DNA of 64,000 bases from Emiliania huxleyi CCMP1516 (GCF_000372725.1 NW_005198965.1:292185-356184); one strand, 5' to 3'. Positions 9,176-23,300 are shown, counted from the stretch's first letter. Numbers and translations: made by a program. The notes: generated by a model from the letters alone, not told the origin.

Positions 9176-10033
9176 ATGGTGGACGCTGCACAGATGGCCG
9201 CTGCGGCGGCCGCCGGCACCGACCGCGGCACGAAGCGCCTGCTGCACGTCGCGCTCGCGGCGCGCGACGGCTCGCACATCCCGGACATCCAGAACAAGAC
9301 GGCGCTCGTCACCGAGGTGCGCCAATTGATCAAGAAGACACCAGGCGGCGAGGCGCAGCAGGCAAGCGCGATCAGCGTGCCCATCATCGGCACGTCGCGC
9401 GCCATCTGCGTCGCCTTCAGCGGCGAGAGCGAGGCACGCGCCTTCCTCGAGCAGTACACCGGCGGTGGCGTCCTACAGCTCCCAGCGCCAGACAACATCA
9501 CCATCACCTTCGCCGCTCTCGACGCCACCGTGTGGGGCAAGCAGGCGGAGGCGCGCGAGACCCAGGCGACCACGGACTCAGACGGCCTCCTCGCCATACG
9601 CACGCGCGGCGCCATCGACACCGCGGCCCAGATCGAGCACTTCGCCCCCCTCTTGGAGAAGCACTTCGGCAACATGGTCTCCATCCAGGAGGGATACCAC
9701 TCCTTCCTGGGCACGAAGTCGGACGAGAAGGACGGCTCGATCCTCTTCAAGGTGAAGAACGAGAACCTCGTCTGCAACCTCCCGGTCCTGCCCAACGTCT
9801 ACGCGAGCGGTACCAAAAGGGATCGACCCGAAGAAGGAGATACCGAACAGACACGTAGACCCGACGAGCGACGTGCTCAGGATCCGGGAAGGACGACCAG
9901 GCAGGGGGCACAGGAAACGGGAGGGAGGAGCGCATCGCGACACGGAAAGGGGCTGGGCAGGTACAACTCACAGTGTGTCAAAAAGAAAACGAACGGGGGA
10001 GGACGTCAAGAAGAATCGCGTGTCGTCTTCTAG
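9176..10033 (+). CDS. Hypothetical protein; C-terminus lies in dispersed repeat DNA
   Basis: A 285-residue frame from the ATG at 9176. The frame is open back to 9092 without another ATG. Residues 1-215 look like a folded domain (TKRLLHVALAARDGSHIPDI, TALVTEVRQLIKKTPGG, FAPLLEKHFGNMVSIQEGYH, ILFKVKNENLVCNLPVLPNV). I cannot assign a family. The last 70 residues are Arg/Gly-rich. Their DNA (about 9880-9940) matches intergenic DNA at 10165-10231 (shared GGAGCGCATCGCGACACG), so the C-terminal tail and stop appear to come from a repeat. Alternatively, a splice site near 9815 may exclude the tail. Confidence 0.45.
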   Translation: MVDAAQMAAAAAAGTDRGTKRLLHVALAARDGSHIPDIQNKTALVTEVRQLIKKTPGGEAQQASAISVPIIGTSRAICVAFSGESEARAFLEQYTGGGVLQLPAPDNITITFAALDATVWGKQAEARETQATTDSDGLLAIRTRGAIDTAAQIEHFAPLLEKHFGNMVSIQEGYHSFLGTKSDEKDGSILFKVKNENLVCNLPVLPNVYASGTKRDRPEEGDTEQTRRPDERRAQDPGRTTRQGAQETGGRSASRHGKGLGRYNSQCVKKKTNGGGRQEESRVVF

Positions 10034-10443
10034 GGGTAGATAATAAATAAATCGGACACGCCACTTGCTCCCCGGCCCTGGCGCCTGGGTGTGTCGTGAG
10101 TGAGGTTAATGACCGAATTCCATCCAAGGGGTGGGGGAGACGGACAGGGTCCCCACCTGCACGAGCAGGATCTTGGAAGGAAGGACGATCAGGGACACCG
10201 GAAGAACGGGGGCGGGGAGCGCATCGCGACACGCGGGCCTCCTACTGACAAAAGCGATCGACAAAAAGACAGCGACCGGCGAATTTGGTGGAAAAAAAAG
10301 AAAGAAAGAAAGCAGACAACCCAAGGGAGGGATGGGAGGACGAATTTGGTGGCACCCGATGGCAGCGGCAGGTACGATTTCTTGTCTCGCTCGACGGCAC
10401 GACGACTCCTCCTCCTCTCCCCCCGCTCGCACCGAATTGAGCG
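10034..10443. other. Repeat-bearing region upstream of NLE1
   Basis: It holds copies of two dispersed motifs: a GGACAGGGTCCCCACCTGC / GCAGGATCTTGGAAGG unit at 10140-10231 (related to 1250-1310, 9880-9940 and 52585-52615) and an AAAGAAAGAAAG / CAACCCAAGGGAGGGATGGG foldback arm at about 10288-10352. No gene is visible. Confidence 0.6.
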
Positions 10444-12712
10444 ATGACCACGGAGCCTCCCGCGGCCCCGTCGTCGTACGTTCCCGGTGCCGCGCCGGTG
10501 CCGCTCTCTCAGCTCAGCATATCGCAGCTCCGCCAGCTGGCCTCCTCGCACGGCGCGCCTGCCACCGGGACACGAGCGGAGCTCGAGGCAGCATGCACCA
10601 GGCGTGGTGTGACGGCGGCGGCGCCGCGCGACATTGCGAACCAGTCGGCCGCGCCAGCGGCGGGCGGCACCCTCATCGCGCAGTTCGAGACCGCCGAGGG
10701 CGAGCGGACGGGACCGCAGCTCGACGTGCCGGCCGACACGACGGCGCCGCAGCTGCAGCTCATCCTGAACGAGCTGCTGGGCAACGAGGATCGTGTCCCG
10801 TACGCCTTCTACGTGGCGGAGGAGGAGGTCTCGGGCACGCTCGGCGAGGCGCTCGGCTCCGCCTCGGCCGAGCAGACTCTGCGGGTCGTGTACGTGCCGC
10901 AAGCAATCTTTCGCGTGCGCGCAGTCACGCGCTGCACGTCGACGCTGTCGGGCCACTCGGAGGCGATTCTATCGGCGCAGTTCTCGGCGGACGGGCGCAC
11001 CCTCGCGACCGGCTCGGGCGATTGCTGCGTCCGCCTGTGGGACGTGATGACCGAGACGCCGCGCGCGACCCTCAAGGCGCCGGCGGCGGAGAGCCGTCTG
11101 CGCCGCCGCCCCTCCTCCTCTGGCGCCCTTCGAGCGCCTCCCCTGCCGCTGCAGGCGCACCGCGACTGGGTGCTCGCGGTGGCGTGGTCGCCGTGCGGCA
11201 AGTACATCGCTTCGGGCGGCAAGGATGGGCGGGTCGCGCTCTGGCTGGCGGCCGAGCCATCCTACCCGATCAAGGCTCACCCCCTCCACCCTCCTCCTCC
11301 CCCTCCTCCTCCTCCTCCTCACCTCACCTCCCTCTCCCCACCCCACCACGCGCTCCTCGCCCCACGCACTCGCCACGACGCCCTCCCACACACCCGCCCT
11401 CCCTCCTCGAGTGCTTCGCCCCCCGCCGGCCGCAGGTCATCGACGCGCACAAGAAGTGGGTCAACGCCCTCGCATGGGAGCCGTACCACTCGGCTGGCGC
11501 CGCCGGCTGCAGGCGACCAGCCCACACCTCCCCGAGGGCCCCACACCCTCCGGACGGGGACGGCCCGAGATCGCTCCGAGATTGGCCGAGAGTAGGCTCG
11601 CCTCCGCCTCCAAGGACGGGACGGTCCGGCTGTGGGAGCGCGTGGGCGGGCGGTGCGCCGGCACGCTCTGCGGGCACGCCAACTCGGTCACCTGCCTGCG
11701 CTGGGGCGGCGAGGGGCTCTTGTACTCGGGCTCGCAGGACCGGACCGTCAAGGTTTGGGCGCCGGATGAGAGCAAGCTGGTGCGCCCACGCCGCCGCCGC
11801 AGAGGCATGCGTGGCAGAGGCATGCGTGGCAGCCCCCTTGAGTCGCTGGCCCCGCCGCCGCTCGCGACAGGTGCGCTCGCTCGAGGGGCACGGCCATTGG
11901 GTTAACTGCCTCTCCGCCTCGACCGACTTTGCGCTGCGGCGCGGCCCCTTCGACCACCGCGGCGTCGCGCCGGCGGACGAGGCGGCCGCAAAGGCGCGCG
12001 CCTCTCCCTCTCCGCACTGCTGCCTGTGTCCCCTGCCTCGCTTCCCCTCTGCTGCCTCTCCTCTTGGCGACTGCACCACGCCACTCCTCCACTCAACCCG
12101 CTCGCCCGCCGCCTAAATCACGACCTCCGCCCCGCCGCCACACGTCGCTGCCGCGTCCCCGGCCACAGGCCGGTGCCGCGCAGCGGTACGCCGAGGCTCG
12201 AGGGACCGCCGAGCTGCTCGCCTCTGGCTCGGACGACTTCACGGTCTTCCTGTGGGCGCCCGCCGCGGGCAAGAAGCCGATCGCGCGGCTGACCGGGCGC
12301 GCTCAGCTCGCCAGCCGCGACACTTTCGAGACACGTCCCTCGAACTTGCGATCTCCGCTTCAGGCACGTGCAGCTCGTCAACGCGGTCACCTTCTCACCC
12401 GACGGGCAGTGGCTCGCCTCGGGCTCGTTCGACGGCGCCATCCGGCTGTGGGCCGCGCGGACGGGCAAGTTTGTCGCAGCGCTGCGCGGGCACGTGGGCG
12501 CTGTGTACCAGCTGGCGTGGTCGGGCGACTCGCGGCTACTCGCGTCGGGATCCAAGGACTCGACGGTCAAGGTGTGGGAGCTCAAGAGCCGCAAGCTCAA
12601 GGAGGATCTGCCTGGCCACGCTGACGAGGTCTACTCGGTCGACTGGTCGCCCGACGGCGAGCGGGTCGCGTCGGGCGGCAAGGACCGCAATTTGAAGATG
12701 TGGCGTCGCTGA
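10444..12712 (+). CDS. NLE1: Notchless/Rsa4 WD40 ribosome-assembly factor with SAP-like N-terminus
   Basis: Seven predicted exons: 10444-11076, 11155-11274, 11436-11512, 11596-11779, 11871-11993, 12169-12296 and 12364-12712. They total 1,614 nt (537 residues) with every phase closing. Family members drive Rea1-dependent maturation of pre-60S particles in the nucleolus. Residues 1-50 contain an added SAP-like motif (LSISQLRQLASSHGAPATGT). Then come the NLE domain (about 78-155, LIAQFETAEGERTGPQLDVP) and an eight-bladed WD40 propeller from TSTLSGHSEAILSAQFS to GGKDRNLKMWRR. Exon ends restore family text such as TLK-AHRDWVLAVAWSP, SVTCLRWGGEGLLYSGSQDR, GHGHWVN and LPGHADEVYSVDWSPDG. Five introns are GC-AG; the fourth (11780-11870) is GT-AG. 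Confidence 0.92.
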
Positions 12713-13058
12713 GGAGGCGGGGGCGGGGCCACGGGGATCTGGCGAACAGTACAAATGTGTGTGGAATGTCGCGGCAGGGAAGTACTCGTAATTATAGATC
12801 CAAAACCCGGTGTCGCGGGACACGGCACACCGCTGCGCATTAATCGTTAAACGCCACCCGCCGCGGCGCCGCGCGCGCGCGGCGCCCGCGGGGCCGGGGG
12901 GCCCGCGCGCGCTACTCGGGACCCGCGGCGGCCCGCGCGAGTGGACAGACGCCGCCCCCGCGTCTCCGAGTCTCCGTTTGACTTGTCGGACGACCGGCGT
13001 TCCCGACGACAACTCCTTCCGACGGACGGGGAGGGAGGGGCGGAATGGACGAGAAGAG
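12713..13058. other. Convergent intergenic region with GC palindrome
   Basis: Both flanking genes end here. It contains a perfect 22-bp palindrome at 12865-12886 (GGCGCC, five GC dinucleotides, GGCGCC), a candidate for cruciform or Z-DNA. No gene seen. Confidence 0.6.
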
Positions 13059-15809
<2,751 letters not shown>

Positions 15810-15820
15810 AACGCGCGCGC

Positions 15821-15858
<38 letters not shown>

Positions 15859-15889
15859 TAGCAGTACAACGCGAGATCGCAAGCGCGGC

Positions 15890-16190
15890 GCCAATGGGTG
15901 TCACGGACAAAGGAAGGAAGCGTTTCCTCCTATAAAAAGCACTACTGTACGTGGCGGTGAGAGAGATTTTTAGCAATACCAAACAACTCTAACACTCACA
16001 CGTCATTTGTTTTGTTTGGCGGTGCGGTTGAATACAGTATTTTCCACGTCGCCAATAGGTGTCACGGACAAAGGAAGCGTCTCCTCCTAAAGCACGACTA
16101 CTGTACGTGGCGGTGCGGTTCAATACAGTATTTTCCACGTCGCCAATAGGACCTCTCTCTCTCTCTCCCAATAGGTGTCTCGGACATGTT
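15890..16190 (+). repeat. Imperfect tandem units with GGTGTCACGGACAAAGGAAG
   Basis: Units sharing CCAATRGGTGTCACGGACAA, CTACTGTACGTGGCGGTG and AATACAGTATTTTCCACGTC occur at about 15890-15957, 16022-16142 and (partial) 16143-16190. The 51-bp dispersed repeat sits between the first and second units, as if inserted into one. Confidence 0.75.
15959..16009 (+). repeat. 51-bp dispersed direct repeat, copy 2
   Basis: Identical to 1121-1171, starting GAGAGAGATTTTTAGC. It lies in the upstream region shared by ALG10 and the minus-strand gene. Confidence 0.85.
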
Positions 16191-16572
16191 GTAGTGCTGG
16201 CTCACTCTGTCACTCACCCCACAGTGATTTCCTTCACACCCGCCCGCGTCCCGGGCCTCTACATATACCATCTATTTATTGTGTATGAGCGCCCCGTCAT
16301 GCCTCACTCACTCACCCAAGCAATGAGATCAGAACACGTGACGGGTGAGTACTCGAGTAACCGCTGACTTTTCTGTGAGTTCTGTGAGTTCTACCTAGGG
16401 CTAGGCCCCCGCCCCCCCAGGACGGACGGCATTCTGGCTTTTGGGGCGGAACGCGCGCCGCCTCCATCCATGGTGTGCGCGCTGCATATTGACGCCTCCC
16501 CCCGCTTGAGCCCAATCCAGATGTGGCGGCGTGAACGCCCAGGCCGTGTGGGGCGCCGACGCCCGGCACACA

Positions 16573-16698
16573 ATGGACCAAGAGGAGATCGCTCGCAAGA
16601 TCAAGCGAGCCAACGAGCTCGCGGAGCGGCTTTCGGGTAAGCTCGGTGCAGTGCCGCAAGCACCTCCGCAGCAGGCGCCGCCGCCGCCGCCGCCGCTC

Positions 16699-16730
<32 letters not shown>

Positions 16731-18153
16731 GGCATTTATCGGCAGCTCAGCTCTCTTCGCGCTCTACGCGGCCCTGCTCGCCGCTCTGTACCGCGCCTTC
16801 AACGACGAGGTCCGCGAGCCATACATGGATGAGCCCTTCCACGTGCGTCAGACGCAGTCGTACTGCGCCGGAAATTGGACCGAGTGGGACGAGAAGATCA
16901 CGACATTCCCCGGGCTGTACGCGGCGACGGCGCTACTGGTGCGTGGGTGGGCACCCGGCTGTGAGCTGCCGCTGCTTCGCACGGTCAACCTGATCCCGGC
17001 GCTCGCCACGCCGCCGCTGCTGCTCGCGCAGCTGCGCTTGCTCTACCCTTCCCTCTCGACGACCGACGCGCTCGCCAACAGCGCGGTGCTATCATTGCTG
17101 CCGACTCACTTCTTCTTCCACTTCCTCTATTACACCGACTCGGCCGCGACAGCCAGTGTGCTCCTCTTCCTCGTCCTCCTCTCGCAGCAGGTTGCATCCG
17201 CCGGAGCGCAAAGCAGCAGCGGTGGCTTCGGCAGCAGCGGCGGCGGCGGCGGCCTCCTCCTCCGCCTCGCGACCGGCCCGCTCGGCGTGGGCGGAGCTGC
17301 GGCCCTCGCCCTCTCCATCCGCCAGACGAACGCCGTCTGGCTCATGCACGGCGTCATCTCCGCCTCCCTCACGCAGCTGGCCGACGGGCGGTCCATCGAC
17401 CCGGCCGAGACGCGCCTGCTCCCCGCGAGCGGCGCGCTGCTGCTGGCTCTGCCCCGCAAGCTGCCGCACCTCTGCGCGCGCCATCTGCCCGTGCTGTCGC
17501 TTCTCTCCGGCTTCGCCGCCTTCGTCGTGCGCAACGGCGGCGTCGTCGTCGGCGACGCAGCGCACCACCGCCCCACGCTCCACGGCGCGCAGCTCCTGTA
17601 TCTCACCGGCCTCGCCTCCGCCCCCTTCTGCGCGGAGCGGCTCACGGCGTCCCTCCTCCCGACGCTGCGTGGCGCGGCGGCGGCGGCGCGCGCCGCGCCG
17701 GCCCTCGCGCTCGGCAGCGCTTGCCTCGCCGCCGCGTGTGCGCGCCTGACACACTGCCACCCCTTCCTGCTCGCCGACAACCGGCACGTCACCTTCTACG
17801 TGTGGAGGCACGTGCTGGGCAGGCACTGGGCAGCGCGGTACGCCCTCCTCCCCGCCTACCTCCTCGGCGGCTGGCTGCTCTACCCGCCCCTCTGGCGAAC
17901 GCACGGCGCGCTGCGCGCCCTCTTCCTCTGCTGCTGCGCCGCGCTCGTGCTGGTGCCGACGCCGCTGATCGAGCCGCGCTATCTCACCCTCCCCGTCCTG
18001 CTGCTGCGGCTGCACGCGCCGCCGTTGCGCCGCCCGCGCGAGTGGCTCCCGCCGCTGCTCCTCTTCGCGGCCGTCAATGCCGCGGCGATCGGCCTCTTCC
18101 TCTACCGGCCGTACCAGTGGGTGGACGGCAGCGTCGCGCGGTTTATGTGGTAA
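16573..18153 (+). CDS. ALG10: ALG10/DIE2 alpha-1,2-glucosyltransferase
   Basis: A single-exon frame of 526 residues from the ATG at 16573 (MDQEEIARKIKRANEL). The family adds the third, terminal glucose from dolichyl-phosphoglucose to the lipid-linked N-glycan precursor in the ER lumen. The signature follows the first membrane span: EPYMDEPFHVRQTQSYC, then WDEKITTFPGLY. Later conserved blocks are THGAQ-like TLHGAQLLYLTG, HPFLLADNRHVTFYVWRHVL and EPRYLTLPVLLLRL. I count at least ten hydrophobic segments. A proline run (about residues 35-56) precedes the first span and is unusual. It converges on the RING gene, whose stop is 109 bp beyond. Assignment is strong. Confidence 0.93.
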
Positions 18154-18262
18154 CGCGACGACGTCTTTGTGTCAGCAACAGCTCATTGATCTGTGAGGAG
18201 ATAAGGTACAGTGAACGACACAAGTGCCTCCCTTTTCCCCCGCCCGCGCCTCATGTATGCGC

Positions 18263-20197
18263 TCATCCCACCGGCCGAGTGAGTGGCCGAAAGGAAACCG
18301 ACAAGCTGCTGGATCGGCACATCGGGCAGACGGGCTCTTGCCCGCTGCTGGTCGACGCCTCTAGGTGGCGTGCGAGGCACACCACGTGAAAGCGGTGGCC
18401 GCAGCCAGTCTCGAGCGGCTCTCCGTACTCGTCGTTCGCCTTGGAGTCGGACAGGCCCTCCTGGCAGATGCAGCAGTCATCCTCGTCGCCGTCGCTGTCG
18501 TCAACGCTGGCGCTCGCCCACGCCGACGCGGTGCCCGACGCACCGGCGGCGCCGCCCACGTACCGCCGCGCCGCCGCCTCGACGCCGGCCGCGTCCTGGA
18601 CTCCCTCGCCACGGCCGCCGCCCGCAAGCAAGTCGCCCGCCCATACGATGAACTGGTTCATGATTGGCGGCAGCGGCGGCTGCGCGCTCGCGGCCCGCTG
18701 GCGCTCAAGGGCGCGCATGCCGGCGAGGAAGCGGGCCAGCTTCGCCTTGACCTCCGACTCGCGGAGGGTCGCCGGCCGACGCTGCACCGCCGGCGCCCCG
18801 CCGCCCTCGCCGCCGCCGAAACCGCCGCCAAAGCCGCCGCCGGCAAAGAGCATCCGCCGAAACGTGCCCGCGACGCCGAGGTTCTCGAGCGCCGCTGTCG
18901 CGACCGCCGCGTCGTGCTGTCGGTGCTCCGCCTCCGCCTCCTGCTCCGCGCGCATCCGCTCGATCTCCGAGCGCTGCGCATCGACCAGCCGGCGCAGCCT
19001 CGCCGCCTCCTGCTGCGCCTGCCGCTGCTCGTCTGGCGTCAGCAGGCCCTGCCTCGCCCGCTCCTCCTGCACCCGCTGCTCGCGCGAGCCCGACGCTCGC
19101 GGAAGCAGCGGCTCCTCGCCCGCCGGCTGCTGCGGCGGCGGCTGGTCGTCGGGGGCTCCCCTCGCCCTCGCCATCCGCTCGGCGCGGCGGGCGTCCTGGC
19201 GCTCCGCCTCGCGATCGCGCTCGAGCTGCTGCTGCTCGCGTCTCTCGAGCTGCCTCTGCGCCTCGCGGAGGCGCGCCTCGCGGAGGCGCGCCTCGCGCTC
19301 GGCGTTGCGCGCACGCCTTTCGCGCTCGCGCGCGGCATTCCGCGCCTCGTCGCGCGCGTCCATCTCCTCCATGAGGCTCTCGATCTGCGTGTGCGTGCGC
19401 ACCGAGTCGAGCAACGCCTCCTCGAGCGAGCCGCGCGCCACGCCGCGCTGCAGCGCCGCCATCGCCGTCCGGATGCGCGGCCTCGTCCGCTCGCCGATCG
19501 TCTCTTGGACCGTCGCCCACAGCACGGCCGGCGGAGCGGCGCCCGCCACCTCGAGGCAGAACCACTCCCAGAGAAGGATGAGCGACTCGCGCTCGAACGC
19601 CTCGGGAAAGCTCGAGCCTCCGCGGCTGAGCCTGGGAGACGCGGAGCTTGGGCCGCGCAGGACGTCGCCGGCGCGCAGGCGCCGGCGCACCGCGCATGCG
19701 GACGCGAGGATGCGCGAGGGCACAAAAGCGGTCGAAGTGGGCGGAGAGCCGCGCAGCTCCAAGCCGCGCAAGCTGCCGAAGAGGTCGTACCTATAGTTAA
19801 TTAGTAGTTAATTAGTAGTTAATTAGTAGTTAATTAGTAGTTAGGTGCCGAAGAGGTCGTACCCGAAGAGCGTGCCGAGGAGGAGCACGGCGGGACGGGG
19901 GGCGGCAGGAGGGCTTGCTTCCGCCGCGAGCGGAGGCGGCGTGCTGCTGCTGCTACCGCCTCCTGACTCGGAGGATGGCTCGGCGGGGAATCTCCATTCG
20001 TCACCTGCCGGGCGGTTCCGGCCGCCGGGGAAGGACTCGTCGGAGGCCAGGGGCTCGGGGGCCGCCGCGCTTTCGGGCTCGCGGTCGCGCTCATCCAGGA
20101 AGGACCAGCGCTCTCCGCCACCGAGCAAGCGCTCGACAAAGGGCACGAGCCGGCGCGTGCGCGACAAAGTCTCGTGGTACCGGCTCGCGTCCTCCAT
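18263..20197 (-). CDS. RING-H2 finger protein with long coiled coil, putative E3 ligase
   Basis: Two exons, 20197-19863 and 19790-18263, join in phase to 620 residues from the ATG at 20197. The C-terminal RING is CCICQEGLS, then TGCGHRFHVVCLARHLE, then CPMC, giving C-C-C-H-H-C-C-C spacing typical of RING-H2 ubiquitin ligases. Upstream are a helical region (about 150-230), a charged Arg/Glu/Gln coiled coil (about 240-400, rich in EAR, REAQ and RREQQQ repeats), a Gly patch (FAGGGFGGGFGGG) and a Gly/Ala linker. The N-terminal 110 residues are Pro/Ser-rich. The 72-nt intron is GT-AG and is remarkable in its own right (see findings). Substrate and site of action are unknown. Confidence 0.8.
19791..19862 (-). 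other. 72-nt intron made of duplicated exon segment plus 12-bp tandem repeat
   Basis: On the minus strand the intron starts GTACGACCTCTTCGGCA and ends ACTATAG. The downstream exon starts with the same GTACGACCTCTTCGGCA. Between them are about four copies of TAACTACTAATT, each containing a TACTAAT/TTAAC word resembling a branch-point consensus. Splicing restores GGG TAC GAC CTC TTC GGC AGC. Confidence 0.8.
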
Positions 20198-20365
20198 CGC
20201 GTCGCTCGACTGCGTGCGGTGCCTACAGTGTGCACACACCGACGTCAGGGCGGGAGCACGGTATCGTGCAGTGTAATCCGGGCACCGCGTGCATGCAAGG
20301 GCTACGAATACAGGGGAAACAGCGCAGTACGGCTGAATACAGCTGAATACGTTTCCTCTCAAGCG

Positions 20366-23300
20366 CTAGTTGGAAGACATGAATACGTAGTCCGCTTCTA
20401 GGGCGCGGTGCCACTCCGTCGCGCAGGTGATGGCCGCCCAGAGAAGCACCTCCCAGTGGTCGTTGGGCGAGAAGAGGGCGGGGATGGCGCGGATCGAAGG
20501 GGCGGCTGAGGCTGCAGGCCGCTCGTACAGCTCCGTGACCAGCGCCCAAACCTCGTCCTCCCCGCCCTGGGCAGCCAAGCGGAGAGACCGGTGAAAGCTG
20601 CGCTGGATGCGCGCGCACGGCGTCTCGAGGCCGCCCCTCCGGCCCGCCATGAGCATGAACGCAAAGGTCGGCGCCAAAGTCGGATGGAGGCAGTCGGCCG
20701 CAAAGTGTTGCAGCACGTGCGCCGTTGCCACGGGCCAATGCGCCGCGTCGGGCAGCACGAGCAGCCGCTCCTCCGACCGAGCGGCTCGCCCCTCCTTAGC
20801 AGTCAGGACCACCTTTTGGCGGGTCCCCGCGGCGGTCGGCACTGGCACGGCCCACGCCTTAGATCGAGACGCGGCCGACGACGAGGCGAGGACGGCGGAG
20901 TAGCAGGCGATGCTCTCCTCCGAGGCAGCGTAGACGGGCCGCTCTCGGCCGGCAGCTTCCGAGACTCCCAAGGCCGAGCAGGAAGAGCCGATCGATGACT
21001 CGTCAGATGCCGCTTGTGAGTCGCCCTCCTCGTCGTCGAACGGTTCTTCGAGTTGCGTCGTGACGGAGTCAGAGTCGTCATCGGAGGTGCCATCGCGCGC
21101 GAGCAGCCACGGCAACACCTCGCCGAGCATCATGTCGATCGCGGCCGGGTAGGGCAGAGGCGGTTGTGAGCTCCGGCCATGCATGCAGCACTCGCCGAGG
21201 TGGGCGAGGACGTCCCTCGGCGCGAGCATCCCGTGCTCCTCCCACAGCTCCTGCTGCGGGTGCGCCTCGTGCAGGAACGAAGAGAGGGCGCGGCGCAGCT
21301 CAACGATGCGACCGTCACGGCAGCCGACCCGCTGGAGTGCCCCCCACACGACGAGGTCACTGACATCCCACACACACTGTCGCAACAACACAAACTCGGA
21401 GCCCACCCACACGCCGCCAGCGCAGCAGATGCACGGCCAGAGGGTCGGAGCGCAACCGCCCGCGCCGCTGCTTGCGTCGGACGTCGACGGGGCCGTCAAC
21501 GCGGCCCTCGCCAGGCTGGTGACGAGCGGCTCGAGAGGGGTGCCGGAAGCGTGAATGGCGGGGTGTGACCTCGAGTCACCCTCGAGTTGCAGCGCTCCAT
21601 ATAGCACCCAAGTGCTGTCGCGCGGCGCGAAGACGTGCCGAAACCCCAGCAAATGGTGCAGGACGCTCCAGACCGCCTCGTCGACCGCGCCCTCATCTGC
21701 CGTCGTCGGGGCAGCCTCATCCTCCACCTCGGTCGTTTCCGCTCCTTCTGCGCTGGACGCGGCGTCGCCCGCCTTCGTCGCCTGCCCCTCCTCCTCGTCG
21801 CTGCCCAGCTCCTCCGCCGCGCTCTCATACCCCTCGCCCGGCTCGCCTCGCTCCTCCTGCAGCCGCAGCAGCGTCAGCCGCGTCTCGAGTAGATCACTCG
21901 AGGCGTCGTCGGCCACCATCGCGAAGGCCATCAGCTCTTCGATGTAGCGGGGCGAGCACGTGGCGTCGAAGGGCAGCCGCCCGCGCCCGCGCCAATCGGC
22001 GGCCCTCGGCTCGAGCAAGCTCCTCTCCGGGTAGTAGGACGTGCACATAGCGCGCTTTAGGTTGGCCAGAAAGCCTCCCAGCCGCTCCTCGTACACCTCG
22101 AGGAGGCGGCTCAGCGCGCTCAGCGCCGCGAGGTCTCCTTGGCACCGCGCGTCCACCACGGCGTCGATGAGCTCGTGCGCAAGCGACGAAAGCGACTCGA
22201 GCGGCATGCGCTCGGCGTCCGCCTGCGGGAAGGTGACGCCGAAGGCGGTCGCCATCGCGAGCTCCCAGCGAAGCAGGCCACCCCACGCGGCCGCCGCCGA
22301 GGGCGGGAGCGCGAGCGTCGACTTTGCGCTCGACGAGTGCTTGCGGCGGAGCCCCAGTAAGCAAGGTAGCGACACGGAGAGCCGCCGCACGTCGCGCGAC
22401 GAGACGACACGCGAGTCGGAGACGGGCAGCGCGACCGCGGCGCCGTCGACAAAGTCGGCGAGCCCGCGCGCGTGGCCGAGCGACTCGGCGTACTTGTACG
22501 CGTCCCACCACAGGTCGGGCTCCACCGTGACGGCGAGCCCGAAGCGGAAGCACGTCTTGAGCTGCTGCTCGAGCTCGGCGTGCGTCGCCTCGCGGACGCG
22601 CAAGCGGCGCATCAGCGCCTCGACGGCGTCGACGTCGACGACGTCTCCGCCGTCTGCCGTGCGAGCTCCGCGGATGCGCTCCAAGTCGAGCTGCGGCACG
22701 ATCCGGTCGGCGAGGCGGAGGAGGGAGGCGCCGTGCTGCGTCAGTGAGGGGGAGAGGCCCCAGCAGAGGGGGGCGCCGTGCTCCGAGTGGAGCCGCAGCG
22801 TCGACGAGCCCCGCACGGGGAAGATGCGCAGCGGCGGCGGCGAGGAGGGGTCTGTCCCACCGACGAGTGCCTCCACGATCGCCCCGAGCGCACCGCCCTC
22901 CTCCTCGTTCTGCCCGGCTGCGCCTTGTCGCTGCTCCCTTGCCGCGGCGTACTCGGCGGAGAGGTAGCGCCACGCCTGTGGCAGCGCCTCCGCCGTCCTC
23001 TCGGGCTGCGCCTCCTCAATCTCCTGGAAGACCTTCCGGAGGCAGTCGAGGACGACGCCGACCGGGCACGCCTCGAGGCAGCCCACGAGGTCCACCTCCG
23101 CGTCGGCGTGGGCGAATGACTTGTCGCTGACCGCCTTGAGCACGCCGTTCGGGACGAGGGCGCAAGAGAGGTGGCGCGGCCGCAGCACGGCGTGCCGCCT
23201 CCGCACGCGGTCGTCGTCCTCGGTGCGCACCGTCATGAAAGACTCCGTCGCGCGGTGCAGCGCCGACGCTAGCGTGCACCACTTTCTGCCGCCGCCGCTC

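Larger units (their letters stand above)
15810..16572. promoter_or_regulatory. Divergent upstream region with tandem repeats
   Basis: It lies between a minus-strand ATG (15809) and the ALG10 ATG (16573). It has a GT run at 15824-15857, a TATA-like CTATAAAAAG at about 15929-15938, the 51-bp repeat copy at 15959-16009, and imperfect tandem units 15890-16190. No gene seen. Confidence 0.55.

Noticed and set aside
10131..12116. 661-residue open frame overlapping NLE1
   Set aside because: It is a different frame from the WD40 coding exons and has no domain; an effect of high GC content.
18365..19804. Long plus-strand frames of about 450-480 residues
   Set aside because: They are the antisense shadow of the RING gene; composition is Arg/Leu/Ala-biased without motifs.
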